DNA of 64,000 nucleotides from Megalobrama amblycephala (taxonomy: Eukaryota > Chordata > Actinopteri > Cypriniformes > Xenocyprididae). A program made the position numbers and the translations under genes. Location of the stretch: assembly GCF_018812025.1 (NCBI RefSeq), contig NC_063053.1, positions 7,417,623 through 7,481,622 of the forward strand, given 5' to 3'. Of this stretch, positions 1-12,600 are shown in pieces. The notes beneath the pieces were generated by a model. It was given only the letters and a program-made list of their open reading frames with translations, did no database searches and was not told the origin of the DNA. Numbering within the stretch: the stretch's first letter is position 1; each line of letters begins with the position of its first letter.

Positions 1-102
1 GGAATTAGTGAAATAAATCAACTTTTTGATGATATTCTAATTATATGACCAGCACCTGTACATATAATGTGCATATATTTGTAATATAAGGGTTTTAAGC
101 AC

Positions 103-2550
103 CTGCTGATGATATTTTGTTCAGTTCTTCCTTGCTTATTTCTTCTAATTGCACTTTCAGTTCAGAGATGGCTTTTTTTGCATTGTCAAAAGTGTGGTGA
201 GGGGCTAATGTCACCTTGGACAAGTCTTCATATCCAGAAGGGGCAGAAAGAGACTGCCAGCTCTGTAGGGGGAAATTAGCAGAAATTTTATTTTATCATA
301 CTGTATAGGGAACTGTTTAGCAAAAAAAAAAAAAAAAAAAACTCAAATGCACTAATAGGCCACAGCCCTTTTATACCTGTAAGAAGTGGATATGATCATC
401 GGATTGGGACAGCTGCTCCAGGTCATTGTGTTTCTTTTTTAGTAATGTAATTTCCTCCTCTAGTCTGGCCAGGTGTCCCTCTGCATGTGTCAGCAGAAGG
501 GTTTCCTGGGCTCGAATCATCTCCTTCACTTCTCCATACCTCCTCTCTAGAGCCCGCAAAAGTTCAGTGAAAATACGCTCATTTTCATCTAACACACTCT
601 GAGATGAATGCTGGAATGAGGAAAACACCATGGATGAGGTAGGGACTGTTACATGATTTCCTTTACATACCAGTCAAATATTATAAAGATGCAACTTTTT
701 AAGTCTGATGAACTGTTAAAAAAGAAAACAGCATTTTGAGCTAATTTAATTGTAGCACTTTACAATAATGTTCAATTTATTAACATAGTTAATGCCTTAA
801 ATATCATGAACTAACAATTTTTAAAAGTATTCAATATTGATTTAATTTATAAAATATACTATTGTTCATCAATAATTCATGTATTTAATTAATGTTCCTT
901 TATCAAAGATGTTAACTTATTTAACAAGATGTTAAATATGTATTAGGATATGTAGAAAGTAACATTAAACTACATTAGATTTTTAAACCTCTCTCACTGC
1001 AGCCGGAAAATATATGTCTAGTGTCAGTAAGATTTTTTAAAAATAAATTAATACATTCAGTAAGGACACATTAAATTGATCAAAAGTGACAGTAAATACA
1101 TTTGTAACGTTAAAAATATTTCTATTTCAAATAAATTATGTTCTTCCACACTTTCTATTCATCAAACAATCCTAAAAAAATTTCACAAAAATATTAAGTA
1201 GCACAACTGTTTTGATAATAATAATAATAAATGTTTCTTTAGCACCAAATCAGTATATTAGAATGATTTCTGAAGGATCTGAAGAGTAATGACTGCTGAA
1301 AATTCAGCACATTCAAATAGAAAACATTTTTTTTATTATTATTTTTAAATTACTTACTTGTTTTAATTTTAAAAATTTTTGAATAATAATTAATTATTAG
1401 CTTTTCATCAACTCACAAGTCCCCAGCAGTTTGGGAAACCCTGACCAAAAGCATTAATTAAATTAAACAAATTGAACCTTATTGTAAAATGTTACCAATT
1501 TAATACTATAAAACAGAATATAATCTGGTGTTGTATATTGCTGTGGGCAAAGGTGTCAGCATAACAGCATTTTATGAGTAATTACGTAACATAATAGATA
1601 TAAACTTTTTTTGTAAAATCCTTACTTTTAGGGATGCCACTGCCTGCCTGAGATCTTGCCATTTCTTCATCCTTTCCTCAATTTTCTGCTGTGAGGTCAT
1701 CAGCTTCGCTCCAAGCTGTTTCTGTTGAGAAGAAAAGCAAATTTGTGAGACACTGAACTGTTAAGTGAAAGCACTAAATATTGACTTGTTTATCAATAAT
1801 CATTATTAAGTTGAGAAGCATAGCTATAGCTACTATACAGTTCTTCAAACGTGATTTCACCAAGTAGAACATTCCAATCAACCAATCAGATTTGAGGGAC
1901 AAGTTTACAGTTTATGTCTTACAAGCAGGGTTAGGTGCTTCTACATATTCACCTATCATTTCCCTCTGATTTTAGGGATAAGTTATAGGTAGGGTTAGGT
2001 TTAGGGGTAGGAATAGGGTTGGGAGTAAATTTTCAGACAGGAATATTGTTCAAGGATCAACAAAATATGTCGATCCAGGAACATGTCTTACTTGGCAGAA
2101 CCACGGTGACCCATGGCATGAGTTACTTTTAGTCAATGTTGATAAGCTCACCTGCTTTTCTGTCCTTTCAGCTGCTGCTGAAACAATATCATGTTTTTTA
2201 TGTTCCTCCATGATACACAAAACGCAAACGCATGCTTGGTCAGATCGACAGAAAACCTCCAAAAGTTTATCATGTTCGGCGCAGATCTTCTCACGCAGTT
2301 GCCCTGTTGCTGCCACCAGTTTGTGCTTCATGAGAGCTGGATACTCATAGTGAGCCTGGAGATGCGTCTCACAAAATGAGGTTAAGCACGTCAGACATGA
2401 CTTCACTGCCTTGTTCTTCTTCGCCAGACAAAAATCACAAAGCACTTCTCTGGAGCTGTTCCGGCTGCTGGAGCTGCTGTATCTTCCAGACCGCCGGGGT
2501 TTCTCCAGAGTGCTGTATCGGCTTTGGTTTGCTGTACTGCTCCGAGACAT
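103..2550 (-). CDS. TRIM-family protein (B-boxes and coiled coil, no RING), 3' end outside window
   Basis: Four coding exons are visible: 2550-2152, 1721-1626, 610-377 and 262-103, each bounded by GT/AG sites; the first three are 399, 96 and 234 bp and all phase 0. The first exon starts MSRSSTANQSRYS, a Ser/Arg-rich leader, and has no RING. It continues with a B-box 1 (CDFC...CLTC...H) and a B-box 2 (CAEHDKLLEVFC...CVLC...HKKH). Exons 2-4 encode a charged helical coiled coil (LGAKLMTSQQKIEERMKKW, then ERIFTELLRALERRYGEVKE). The 96- and 234-bp exons are typical of the TRIM16/TRIM25/TRIM47-like class, which usually ends in a PRY-SPRY domain; that part would lie left of base 1. Exon 4 ends in phase 1 at a GT donor (102-101), so the gene continues. 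Such proteins act in ubiquitin-type or innate-immune regulation. Without a RING, E3 activity would have to come from B-box multimers as proposed for TRIM16. The exact orthologue is not resolved. Confidence 0.85.
1017..1330. mobile_element. Degenerate DNA-transposon copy in TRIM intron
   Basis: This intronic stretch shares characteristic phrases with two other places in the window, 47175-47532 and 60266-60731: 'cagtaag' near one end, 'atcaaaagtgacagtaaa', 'tttctatttcaaataaat' and 'attagaatgatttctgaag'. The copy at 60266 still has both terminal inverted ends, so this is a decayed, truncated member of the same non-autonomous family. No coding capacity is seen. End points are approximate. Confidence 0.55.
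1862..2092. mobile_element. MITE copy, related to 34492-34786
   Basis: The sequence 'caatcaaccaatcagatttg', a GGGTAGGGTTAGG-like core and the right end 'aggatcaacaaaatatgtcg' match the better preserved element at 34492-34786. The left terminal repeat is eroded. The element sits in the TRIM intron between exon 1 (ends 2152) and exon 2 (starts 1721). Confidence 0.6.
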
Positions 2551-3809
2551 GATAAAGCTCTCTCTGCATAAACCAAAGACAAGCTTGTGGGGTAAAAAGT
2601 AGTTTCAATGAAACTGTTCTGACACATTCATTATATAGAGGAATGTGAACATGTGTGATAAACCAGTTTGGCAGGTTAGAGGGTGACATACTGAAGAGGT
2701 GTGACAGCTGATGTCAGAACAAAGAGAAAAGCAAAAATGTGAATGTTGGAACGTAAACATCTTCATACAAAGGCCCTTTTGTTGGTGGTAAACCATAAGG
2801 AGGAGTGAAGAGTCTGCGGTTTTAGCTGTAAAAAAAAAAAAATGGTTTCAAGTTCACAATAGTCAAGGTAATGCTGTGTAAGAAAGGAATAATTAATGAT
2901 GGGCCGTTAAATTATTAGAAAAATAGTGCTCACCCGATGTTGTAATGTGGCCACAACGTGGAGCATATGCTGTTTGTGTGTGTGCGGCTCTGCTGTATGG
3001 GAAAATGAGCGGGAGAAAGACAGCGTGCTTTCCATAGATAATTAAACATAATTTTGTGGGGAAAACATGGATAAAGCTTGCTTGGTCATTGTCTTCGTTA
3101 GCTTTGGTTCTTTTGCTGTTTAGTTTAGTCTAGTTTTTTGTAGTGAGTTTACTGTGATTTTTCCCTCCCAGCCTCATACTCATGTAACTCATGTCATGTA
3201 ATAATGTAATGGAGAGCATTCTGAAAGACTACTTATGTGTGTGTTATCAACATGTCAATTTATTATAAGCAACACAAGACTTTAACAGCCAGTGACATTT
3301 ACAGCAGGAGAGACTGGACTGATTTTCTACTGTTTAGTGTCAGTCACCATCTAACTAGCCAGTTAAGATCTACATTTAGCCTTAGATGTTATATGAATAT
3401 GGTCCCTGGAGCACAGGTTTTATCAGCAATTTTCATCAAAATTATTAACAACAATGGAAAGATGAGGCTTATCAGTATGTCACAATATCACCCTGTTTGG
3501 ACTTTGTTATCTGTTTTGCACCATTTCCTGCCAGTCTGTCATCATAGTGATGCATTTTGATTCACAAGCTTGCAATTCGATTCGATATCAGTTATTTTGG
3601 ATATACTGTATATCAGGTACAGTACATGGCAAATTTTCTCAAGAAAAAAAATCTCTCAACTATAATGCTATAAAATATACATGGAAATCAGTTGGTACTA
3701 TATTAATATTTAAGGTTAAAATGAACTGATTTAGGCCTTCTAACTTTAAAATAATTTCTACTCCAATTTGGGTTTTGTTTTGTTTTTGTTTTTTTTAATA
3801 TTAGTATAG
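2551..3809. other. TRIM upstream region, no gene recognised
   Basis: This stretch lies upstream of the TRIM start codon. It should contain its promoter and possibly a 5' UTR exon, but I see no convincing TATA box, CpG cluster or splice signal. Short open frames here show no codon bias or recognisable motif. It is AT-rich with simple A and T runs. Confidence 0.4.
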
Positions 3810-4313
3810 TATAAGGATTAGTTCACCCAAAAATAAAAATAATGTAATTTATTACTCACCCTCATGTCGTTCCACACCCATAAGTCCTTCATTAATCTTC
3901 GGAACACAAATTAAGATATTTTTGTTGAAATCCGATGGCTCAGTGAGGCCTGCATTCACAGCAATGGTGCTTCCTCTCTCAAGATCACATATTTAAATCA
4001 GTTCATGTGAGTTCAGTGGTTCAACTTTAATATTATAAAGTGACATGAATATTTTTTGTGTGGCAAAAAAACAAAACAACTTTTTAACAAAATCTATTTC
4101 AAAACTCTGTTTCATGAAGCTTCAGAGCATTATGAATCAAATCAGTGATTTGGATTGCGTATCAAATCGGCAAACTTCTAAAATCGTGTGACTTTAGCGT
4201 TCCGAACCATGCACTGATTCGATTCGTAAAGCTCCAAAGCTTCACGAAGCAGCGTTTTGAAATAGATATTGTAAAAGACATTATTTTCATTTTTGGGTGA
4301 ACTAACCCTTTAA
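3810..4313. mobile_element. MITE with 'AGTTCACCCAAAAAT' terminal inverted repeats
   Basis: The left end reads GGATTAGTTCACCCAAAAAT and the right end is its reverse complement (TTTTTGGGTGAACTAACCC, then tttaa). Next to the left end is 'attactcaccctcatgtcgt', a phrase typical of a very abundant cyprinid non-autonomous DNA element. A related longer copy lies at 61634-62619, and the same terminal motif bounds the foldback elements at 51563-52187 and 55788-56498. No coding capacity. Confidence 0.7.
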
Positions 4314-5148
4314 CATTTAAATGGTGGCTGTCAAAGACAGATTTATTCAAACGTGCATTATTGAAGAACATTAAAAATTATAATTAACATGTAATATGGT
4401 GCATATATTTAGCAAAATGTTCCTCTCTAGAGTTTTCTAGCTGTCTAACGAGTTTATGGTCACTGAATAGGCCTATGTTTGTTCTGATGTAAATGTGACA
4501 TTAGGTGACAGTTATTAGCTGTTTTATTAACGTCTTTCCTCAGTTGAAACACTGATTGAGCGATTACACGAGGCATGATATGGATTTCAGTAAGTTTTAC
4601 TGTATCTTTTAACATACCTTTAAATGTTTATTCATGTTTATTTCACGCTGTAACTGATATTAAAGTGGAGGAGAGGATCAGTTCATGTGCGCTTCACGCT
4701 GCTGCTTCTCTTGAATCTGTCACGCCACATTAAAGAGTGCCAAAACGGTATTTGTGGTTTTTTTTTTATTATTATTTCATAGTAAAATGGGCAGAATTTG
4801 AAATATGAGACTTTGTTTCATGCCAAAAGCAACAAACCTTATTGCGATTTATTGGATGGTTATGTATCCCCATGCTTTTTTAAGTGGGTAGGCTAGGCTA
4901 TATGGAATCCTTGAGCTTTCCAAGTGGATATACGACGTAGGCTATACCTGCGTATCACGTAGACTACACCACTGGCTGTAAGGACCTTTGAAATAACTGA
5001 AATGACTTAGCAAAGTGATTTGGAATGTGGTCAAGACCTGCCTGGAATTACTTTAGCTGCATTTACTGTAAAATAATTGCACACCAACATTCATTTACCA
5101 ATAAGAATCAAGCATTCAACAGCACTATATAATGAAAAGTTACATTTC
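4314..5148. other. Intergenic, nothing recognised
   Basis: AT-rich sequence with short T and A runs. No exon-like open frame with splice signals, no RNA gene and no clear repeat boundary was seen. Confidence 0.4.
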
Positions 5149-5603
5149 TGTCATGATCACCAACTGGAGTGCCCTGGTTGTCCACTAGACTCTAGTGCAG
5201 GGGTGGGCAAACACAGTGGCCCTCCAGGACCGAGTTTGCCCACCCCTGCTCTAGTGACTAGAGGGTCACAAACTACATTTCCCATAATTCTCTGCTCGAT
5301 CTCATCCCTGATTGCTTACAGCTGTGTCTCATTAGCCTGTTTAGCTCACCCTATTTAAGCCTGGTTCACTCTATCATTCTGTCTTGTATGTGTCAGCACT
5401 GCATTTCTGAGTGCTCATTTGGTTTCCTGTGTCTTGGTTTTGATCATGTTTGCCAGTCTTTTGTGGATTTCCCTGTTAATGTTTGGACTGTTAACACTGT
5501 GTTTTGACCTTTTGCTTGGTTTTTTGGTTTAAGTCTTTGGATTACCCCTCAATAAATTGCACTTGGATCCTCAACCTTCGCGTCTCAGAATAGTTGCATG
5601 ACA
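5149..5603 (+). mobile_element. Probable solo LTR of an LTR retrotransposon
   Basis: The element begins TGTCATGATC and ends GCATGACA, giving short TG...CA inverted ends. It contains a TATA-like 'cctatttaagcc', then a T-rich stretch and an AATAAA (in 'cctcaataaattgcac'), the expected order of promoter, R and poly(A) signal for an LTR on the plus strand. The flanks are 'atttc' on the left and 'gtttc' on the right, a likely 5-bp target-site duplication with one change. No internal retrotransposon genes adjoin it, so it is read as a solo LTR left by LTR-LTR recombination. A small hAT MITE is nested inside it. Confidence 0.6.
5198..5248. mobile_element. 51-bp hAT-type MITE nested in the LTR
   Basis: Perfect terminal inverted repeats (CAGGGGTGGGCAAAC...GTTTGCCCACCCCTG) enclose about 21 bp. 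The 8-bp sequence ctctagtg is directly repeated on both sides (5190-5197 and 5249-5256). An 8-bp duplication and CAG...CTG ends are hallmarks of the hAT superfamily. The internal 'ggccctccaggaccgag' is shared with larger, common fish hAT MITEs, so this is an extreme internal-deletion derivative. Confidence 0.85.
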
Positions 5604-6435
5604 GTTTCCTTATATAAACTTTTAGTGTTTTATTAATAAAATTAATTAAATCATGCCCACATGCAACAGCTTAAAAATCATTTTGATAACAAAGACAAGA
5701 GGCTCTGTAACTTAATTTATTTCCACATCTACATCAAAGGTCAAAGAAAATTACAATTACACAGAATTCAAACATCCAGGTCCAAAATGTGTATCATTTT
5801 CCTGTGAGAACCAAAGTAGGCAAATTGTTCACAAGTATCATCATATCATTGATATGATGGACATGACAATTGAAATGCCAAAAATGTGAATTAATATTCT
5901 TTTCTTAAAATGTGTATGTGAACTATATTATCTAAGTTCAGACAGAGAGAGAGAGAGAGAGAGATGTGAAACTGTTATGACGTAATGAAGAGAAAAACAA
6001 CAAACTACCGTCAGGAAGTTAGGAAATTCAGCTAGGAACATTTCTGTTGCTATTTATAGAATCTTACTTAACAAATTTACACATCAGTGTTTCCAGTAAC
6101 ACATTCATGAGATGTGGGACTTAAATCTATTCAACCACAAAGCACAATAGTGTTTGATAAAGATCTGTTTACACTGTATTGTGCATGCAACTTTCACTTC
6201 TCCCTTTTGTTTCAAGTGCATTGCCAAGAAGAGCTGAAAGCCCTATGTGTGCAGTATTCACAACAAACAATAGCATTACAACCCTGTGAAAAATGACTGA
6301 CTATAAAATAAAATGTAATAAGTCTACTTTAGATTCTTAGTTTAAATAAAAAAGCATCAGTTTTATTTGATCAAATTCAATACATTCACATAAACACTTT
6401 TTTTTTTGATTATTGATTATAGAGGAATGTGAAGA
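5604..6435. other. 3' flank of tlr4 copy A with (GA)n microsatellite
   Basis: A (GA)n run lies at about 5943-5964. On the minus strand an AATAAA within CAAATAAAA (about 6362-6369) sits some 70 bp past the copy A stop codon and is the likely poly(A) signal. Parts of 6180-6290 ('ttcacttctcccttttgttt') match the region downstream of copy B near 9700, so these flanks derive from the duplicated tlr4 unit. Confidence 0.5.
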
Positions 6436-9400
6436 TTATTGCTTTATAATAGCTCTCCTGAGCCGTATCCAGAATCTCATGTTACTCAAAGGGTCCCTGC
6501 TCCACTTCAGGTATGTGTTCTTTTTCAGATGCTTATGAAGACCAAACACTTTCTTAGTCTTCCTCTCTTCCACATCTTCCAGTATGATGATGATGATGTT
6601 GGCATTGCGTTCCATCATAAACCGGGACTGAGCCAATTCAAACTCAAAGCGACACCAGGCGCTATCAATGAAGTGTTGAGACACAACCACAATGACTTTA
6701 CGGCTGCCCATTATTCCTTCATCGATAATGTTGGAGGCGATGGACTTCCCTGCTTGAAAGTCCCGCATGTGAAGGCAAAGATGAATAGGTGGAACACCGT
6801 TCTCCAGATTCTCCATCAATTCATTCATGACCCAGGCTTCATCATAGCTGGAGAAAATCACAAATGCGTCATAGGAACATTCTTGTTGTGCAGGTGATCT
6901 GTAGCCTCTCATTAGAATACAGCAATACTGAAGATAAAACTGGAACCTATAAGCCAAGACTGATAACACGACTACTAATATAACAAAACATACTGATAAA
7001 ACTATTGTGAGTCTTTTCTTGTGCACACAGCTGTCAATGTCAAAGTCCGCTGCTCGAAAATCTGGGCTTGGTGAAAAAGATTTACAGAAAATATTTTCTG
7101 CTTGCTTCAAAATGTTCTGATTTTGGATAATCCAGAAAATAAAATCTGTCTGGGAACAGGAGCAATCGATGGGGTTGGAGGACAAATCAAACTCTGAAAG
7201 GTTTGTGGGCAACTTTTGGAGAACATCAAGTGGGATGCTAGTAATGCTGTTTTTATCGAAATAAATTGATGTCAGACGTTTCAGCTCTGGTTGGGCCAGA
7301 AAGTCCAAAGTCATCAACTTGTTTTTACTTAAATATAAATGCCTTAGTTTCTGTGTGCCGATAAAAGACGTCCTGGAGATTTCTCCGATGTTACAGTGTG
7401 AGATGTCAAGAACCTCCAAATGTGTTAGATTTTGAAAGAGATATCTCATTACATCTCCACCTAAACTGTTTCCCGCCATTTTAAGCACAGTCAAATTTTG
7501 CAGGTCTCGAAAAGCCATGTAGCTTGTTAAAGTAATACTTGTGTGGGAGATATCCAAATACTTTAAATTTTTTAGACCATGTAAAAATCCAAAGTAAAAA
7601 ACTATGACTAGTTTTGTGTGGTGGAGGTCCAACACTTCAAGCAAGTTAAATCCAGAAAATGGCTTATCAAGCATCCCTATCTCAGAGTTTTGACTAAGAT
7701 TCAAATGTCGAATATTTGTTGTGTTTGGAAAAAAACCGTAACAGCAGTCCTTCATAATCAAAAAGTTTCCACTCAAATCTACATACTGAAGAAGAGGAAG
7801 GCCACCGATACCAAAAAAAGTCATAGGCATAGTACTCTTCACCACCAGTTTTTCTAAGCTTCGTATGTGTGAAACAGATGGTACAACAGATAATAAAGTG
7901 GGACCTAAATACAGTTCCTTAAGACGGCAAAATCGAACACGTTCCATTCTCCTGATATATCCAATTTTTAATGCGATTTTTGTCGCATTGATCATACAAT
8001 GGAATATGTTCATTTCAGAATTAGAGAATTCTTTCTGAATAAGATATATTTCATTGAAATTAACTGAGCAAAGACCGTCAAGATATTTTGAATCTGACAC
8101 ACTGCTTTTCCATTGCATTCTGTAACTTCCCATGAACAACTTATCCACACTGAGACCAGTAAGAGCATTTAGACATTCCTTTTGTGCATGTGTTGAAACG
8201 AAGGCAGCTTGTATGTGAAGCTCCCTGAAATAAATGTCTCTGAAAGCTCCTGGTTCAATGTGTAATAATGGATTCCTAGAAAGAATCAAAGTCATGTTTC
8301 TGCCAATTTTTCGCAACACAACAGTGTGATCGGTTTTGATGATGGATATATTATTGGCATGTAGATCAAGCAAACTGAAGTCTTTAAAGGAGCTCATGAA
8401 TGGAGGGAGGGACACAGACTGGATGTTATTTGTTCCAACTCTAAGTTCCTGTAGCTTGGTTAGGTTATTCATTTGAAGCTGTAAGGACGGGAGACCAACA
8501 TCCACAAGAACTAGTCTCTGTAGATTATGTAAAGAATTCAAGCATCCAGGTCCAAAATATGCAACAGGGTTTCCAGTGAGAATCAAAGTAGTCAAATTCT
8601 TCACATTGTAGAAAGCATCATTTTCAATGTGCTTGATGTGGCATCTGAAAGGCCAAAAGATTAAAAATTAGTACATAAAAAATAGTTAACATGTTTAAAT
8701 TGTAATGCATAACGATTAATGTTCATGTAGCATTGATTTACCTTGTGAGATCCAAAACTTGTAAATTGAACAATACAGGAAATACACACTTATGTAAAGA
8801 GTTCAAGAAATTGAAACTGAAATCCAGAGATGTCACAGTGATAGGAAGACTGCTGGGAATTTGAGTCAGATTTCTCCCAAAACATGAGTATTCCATATTC
8901 TTTATAATCTATTAATCAAACAAAGACACAGGAAGCCTATTTTTGATTTTTACTTTAACATACTTTTGGTATTTCTTTTGGTATTTTTTTGACCTCCATG
9001 TTCTGTCTGAGAGATCCCAAGGCCTCTTTACTTTTCTATAGTATAGATATATTATTTTCTATAATAGATTATATTCTATAATAGATAATAGATTATTTTC
9101 TATAATAGGTATATTATTATATAATATAATATAATATAATAATATAAAAATCTAAAAAAGAACATGAGGGTCAAATAAATACAAAATAAGTTCAGAAGTC
9201 CTGCATGTTTATAATATAGGCTTCTATCAAAATAACAATAATACTACTACAAAATACTACAATACTAATAATTTGACTAACATAAACAAATAGTATGTTA
9301 TTCTTTAAGAACCTAGCATTAAAGCATATAAATCTATGAATGAAAACTAAATATATGTATTGTTCTTACCGTGGTACATTCCTGTCCTTGTCCAGCATTC

Positions 9401-9456
9401 ACAAGAATTAAGATTGAAATTAGGAAAATCATCTGTTCCCAATATGACACGATCAT
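6436..9456 (-). CDS. tlr4: Toll-like receptor 4, copy A (most divergent paralogue)
   Basis: Coding exons are 9456-9370, 8908-8742 and 8644-6436 (87, 167 and 2209 bp), joining in frame to 820 residues. The start is chosen because MIVSYWEQMIFLISILILVN gives a signal peptide (about 1-24) at the same exon position as in the other copies. Next come an LRRNT-like segment (YSCFGRNLTQIP), leucine-rich repeats, an LRRCT (NPIDCSCSQTDF...), a membrane helix at about 630-650 (IVLSVCFVILVVVLSVLAYR) and a TIR domain from about 676. The BB loop reads RDFQAG, with Ala at about 716 where mammalian TLR4 has Pro. The protein ends soon after the TIR domain. TLR4 is a plasma-membrane or endosomal receptor signalling through MyD88/TRIF-type adaptors; whether this copy senses LPS is unknown. 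The start of exon 3 and everything after about residue 550 are nearly identical to copies B-D, while the middle and exons 1-2 are not. It may correspond to the 'tlr4al' type of zebrafish. Confidence 0.93.
9030..9142. repeat. AT-rich tandem repeat in tlr4 copy A intron 1
   Basis: Imperfect reiterations of 'attttctataatagat' are followed by a TATAA(n) run. The repeat sits between exon 1 (ends 9370) and exon 2 (starts 8908). It is a simple-sequence array that is likely length-polymorphic. Confidence 0.75.
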
Positions 9457-9908
9457 TGTAAGAAATTATCTTGCGTGAGATCTATGGAAAACTTGATGTA
9501 ACAAAGAACAAATGGAAGTCAGGAAATAGATACAGAATCATCCCACAGCCAAATAAAAGCTTTTCTGTTGCTACATTTGGAATATTACTTCATAAATTCC
9601 CACATCAGTGGGTGTGAAACTGTAATGATGTAAAGCACATACCATTTAACATAAGTCCGTTCATACTCAATTGTCATAGGGTTGGATGCATGCAAGCAAC
9701 TATCACTTCTCCCTTTTGTTTCAAAGGGGAAGTTGTTCATATTTAACGTACATTCCCATGATGATTAGAAAGACCTTTATTTGCCGTTTTTTAAAGGAGC
9801 AAAAACTTTGTGAAAAATGTTTGAAGAACATAAAAGGCAATAAATGTTTAAATTTGTGCAAAAGTTTATTTATTTAAAACATATAATATATCCATAGTAT
9901 ATGTAATA

Positions 9909-12543
9909 TTATTGCTTTGTGTCAATAATAGCTCTCCTGAGCCGTATCCAGAACCTCATGTTACTCAAAGGGTCCCTGCTCCACTTCAGGTATGTGTTCT
10001 TTTTCAGATGCTTATGAAGACCAAACACTTTCTTAGTCTTCCTCTCTTCCACATCTTCCAGTATGATGATGATGATGTTGGCATTGCGTTCCATAATAAA
10101 CCGGGACTGAGCCAATTCAAACTCAAAGCGACACCAGGCGCTATCAATGAAGTGTTGAGACACAACCACAATGACTTTACGGCTGCCCATTATTCCTTCA
10201 TCGATAATGTTGGAGGCGATGGACTTCCCTGCTTGAAAGTCCCGCATGTGAAGGCAAAGATGAATAGGTGGAACACCGTTCTCCAGATTCTCCATCAGTT
10301 CATTCATGACCCAGACTTCATCATAGCTGGAGAAAATCACAAATGCGTCATAGGAACATTCTTGTTGTGCAGGTGATCTGTAGCCTCTCATTAGAATACA
10401 GCAATACTGAAGATAAAACTGGAACCTATAAGCCAAGACTGATAACACGACTACTAATATAACAAAACATACTGATAAAACGATTGCAAGTCTTTTCTTG
10501 TGCACACAGCTGTCAATGTCAAAGTCCGCTGCTCGAAAATCTGGGCTTGGTGAAAAAGATTGACAAAAAATATTTTCTGCTTGCTTCAAAATGTTCTGAT
10601 TTTGGATAATCCAGAAAATAAAATCTGTCTGGGAACAGGAGCAGTCGATGGGGTTGAAGGACAAATCAAACTCTGAAAGGTTTGTTGGCAACTTTTGAAG
10701 AACATCAAGTGGGATGCTAGTAATGCTGTTTTTATCTACATAAAATGATGTTAATTGTTTCAGGTTTGAGTGGGTAAGAAAATCAATAGCCATTAAATTG
10801 TTTCCTCTGAGATTCAAAAGTCTAAGCCTTTGAAGATTTTTAAAAGAGCTCGAGTGGACCTCTACCATACGACAGTAAGACAAGTCAAGGTGCTCTAGAA
10901 CTGTGAGATTATTAAATAAATATCTTACTACATCACCCCGAAAATTATTGCCAGCCATCTTGAGAACATTAAGATTGCTCAGTCCATAAAAGCAATATAT
11001 GTTAGTAAAGATGATACTTGAATAAGAAACATCCAGATACCTCAAAAACTTTAAGTTAGACAAAACTGAAAGGTACCCCATACTTACAACCTTTGTATGA
11101 TGGAAATCTAGAATTTCAAGGCAATCAAGTCCAACAAATGCTTGAAAAGAAAGACCGATTTGTGGATTCAAACTCAAATTTAGATACCTGATTTGAGGGG
11201 TGTTCAACAAAACTTCTGTGCAGCATGATGATAATGTAATTTGGTTTGAACTCAGATCCAGGTACCGAAGCTTAGGCATGTCTATAAAGGTTTCAACTTG
11301 GGTTGCGACGTTGCGTGTAAATACTACTTTTTCTAAAGTATGATGATGTGAAAGTAGTCTACCTGGCACAGTATCTAACTGATTGTGAATCAAGTAAAGC
11401 TCCTTAATTTCATTAAATGGCACATACGGAATACTACGAATTAGACCACCCTTCACAGCTACAATTGTGGCGTTAATCATACAGCGAAAGATATTAATTT
11501 GCCCACTAGGCCTTTCTTTTATGTAATAATATACTTCATGAAAATAAATAGAACAAAGGCCATCTAAATAGTCTGATTCTGATGGGAAAATCTTATAATC
11601 ATCCCTGTTATTTCCAAACATCAGCCTTTTTACATTAAGACCATATAGAGCTTTTAGACCAACTTTCTGAGCAGCAAATGAAACAAAGGCAGATCGGATA
11701 TCCAGCTGTCTGAGATGAACATCTTTGAAAGCTCCTGGTTCAATGTATAATAATGGATTCCTAGAAAGAATCAAACTCATGTTTCTGCCAATCTTTCGCA
11801 ACACAACAGTGTGATCAGTTTTGATGATGGATATATTATTGGCATGTAGATCAAGTAAACTTAAGTCTTTAAAGGAGCTCATGAATGGAGGGAGGGACAC
11901 GGACTGGAGGTTATTTGTTCCAACTCTAAGTTCCCGTAGCTTGGTTAGGTTATTCATTTGAAGCGGTAAGGACACGAGACCAACATCCACAAGATCTAGT
12001 CTCTGTAGATTATGTAAAGAATTCAAGCATCCAGGTCCAAAGTATGTAACAGGGTTTCCAGTGAGAATCAAAGTAGTCAAATTCTTCACATTGTAGAAAG
12101 CATCATTTTCAATGTGCTTGATGTGACATCTGAAAGTAAACACATACATTCAATATTATTAATAAAACACATTATACAACAACTGAGTTTTAGATAACAA
12201 CATTGCTCACCTTGACAGATCAAGAACTTGCAGAAAAGACAAAACTGGGAATACAGTCTTCTGTAAATGTTTCAAAACATTAAAACTGAAATCCAGAGTT
12301 TGAGCAGATGAAGGAATACTTGGTGGTATGGAGCTGAGGTTTCTTCCCATGCATGAGTAATGCAGATTCTCATTAATCTAAGGTTAATTGATTGCAAGAA
12401 ATGTTACATTTTCACAACAGTAATAAAAACAATAATGAAGAACACAATTTTAAAATCAGATTTTAAAAACTTACTTTTGTGCATGATTCTCCAGCACCTA
12501 TGAACAAATATATCATGAAAGCACTTAGAGTGAAGAAACTCAT
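9909..12543 (-). CDS. tlr4: Toll-like receptor 4, copy B
   Basis: Coding exons 12543-12475, 12377-12211 and 12129-9909 (69, 167 and 2221 bp) join to 818 residues with phases identical to copies A and C. The start at 12543 gives MSFFTLSAFMIYLFIGAGES, a signal peptide. An upstream in-frame ATG at 12657 would add 38 non-hydrophobic residues and comes from a palindrome, so I reject it. The ectodomain has LRRs and an LRRCT, then a membrane helix at about 626-646 and a TIR domain from about 672 with BB loop RDFQAG (Ala712). The C-terminal tail is short (RRAIIDTKQ). The stop codon lies only 452 bp upstream of the copy A start codon, so the copy A promoter must sit in the 3' flank of copy B or within it. 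An AATAAA for copy B lies at about 9865-9870. Copy B is closest to C and D; the three differ mainly between residues about 230 and 430. Confidence 0.94.
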
Positions 12544-12600
12544 CTTGAGTGATCTTGACTGGTCATAAAAATGTGAGCCAGCCTTGTTAGCGATCATTGA

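Noticed and set aside
1980..2030. TTAGGG-like runs (also near 34670-34700) that could be read as interstitial telomere repeats
   Set aside because: They are irregular and sit at the same place in two copies of one MITE, so they are part of the transposon.
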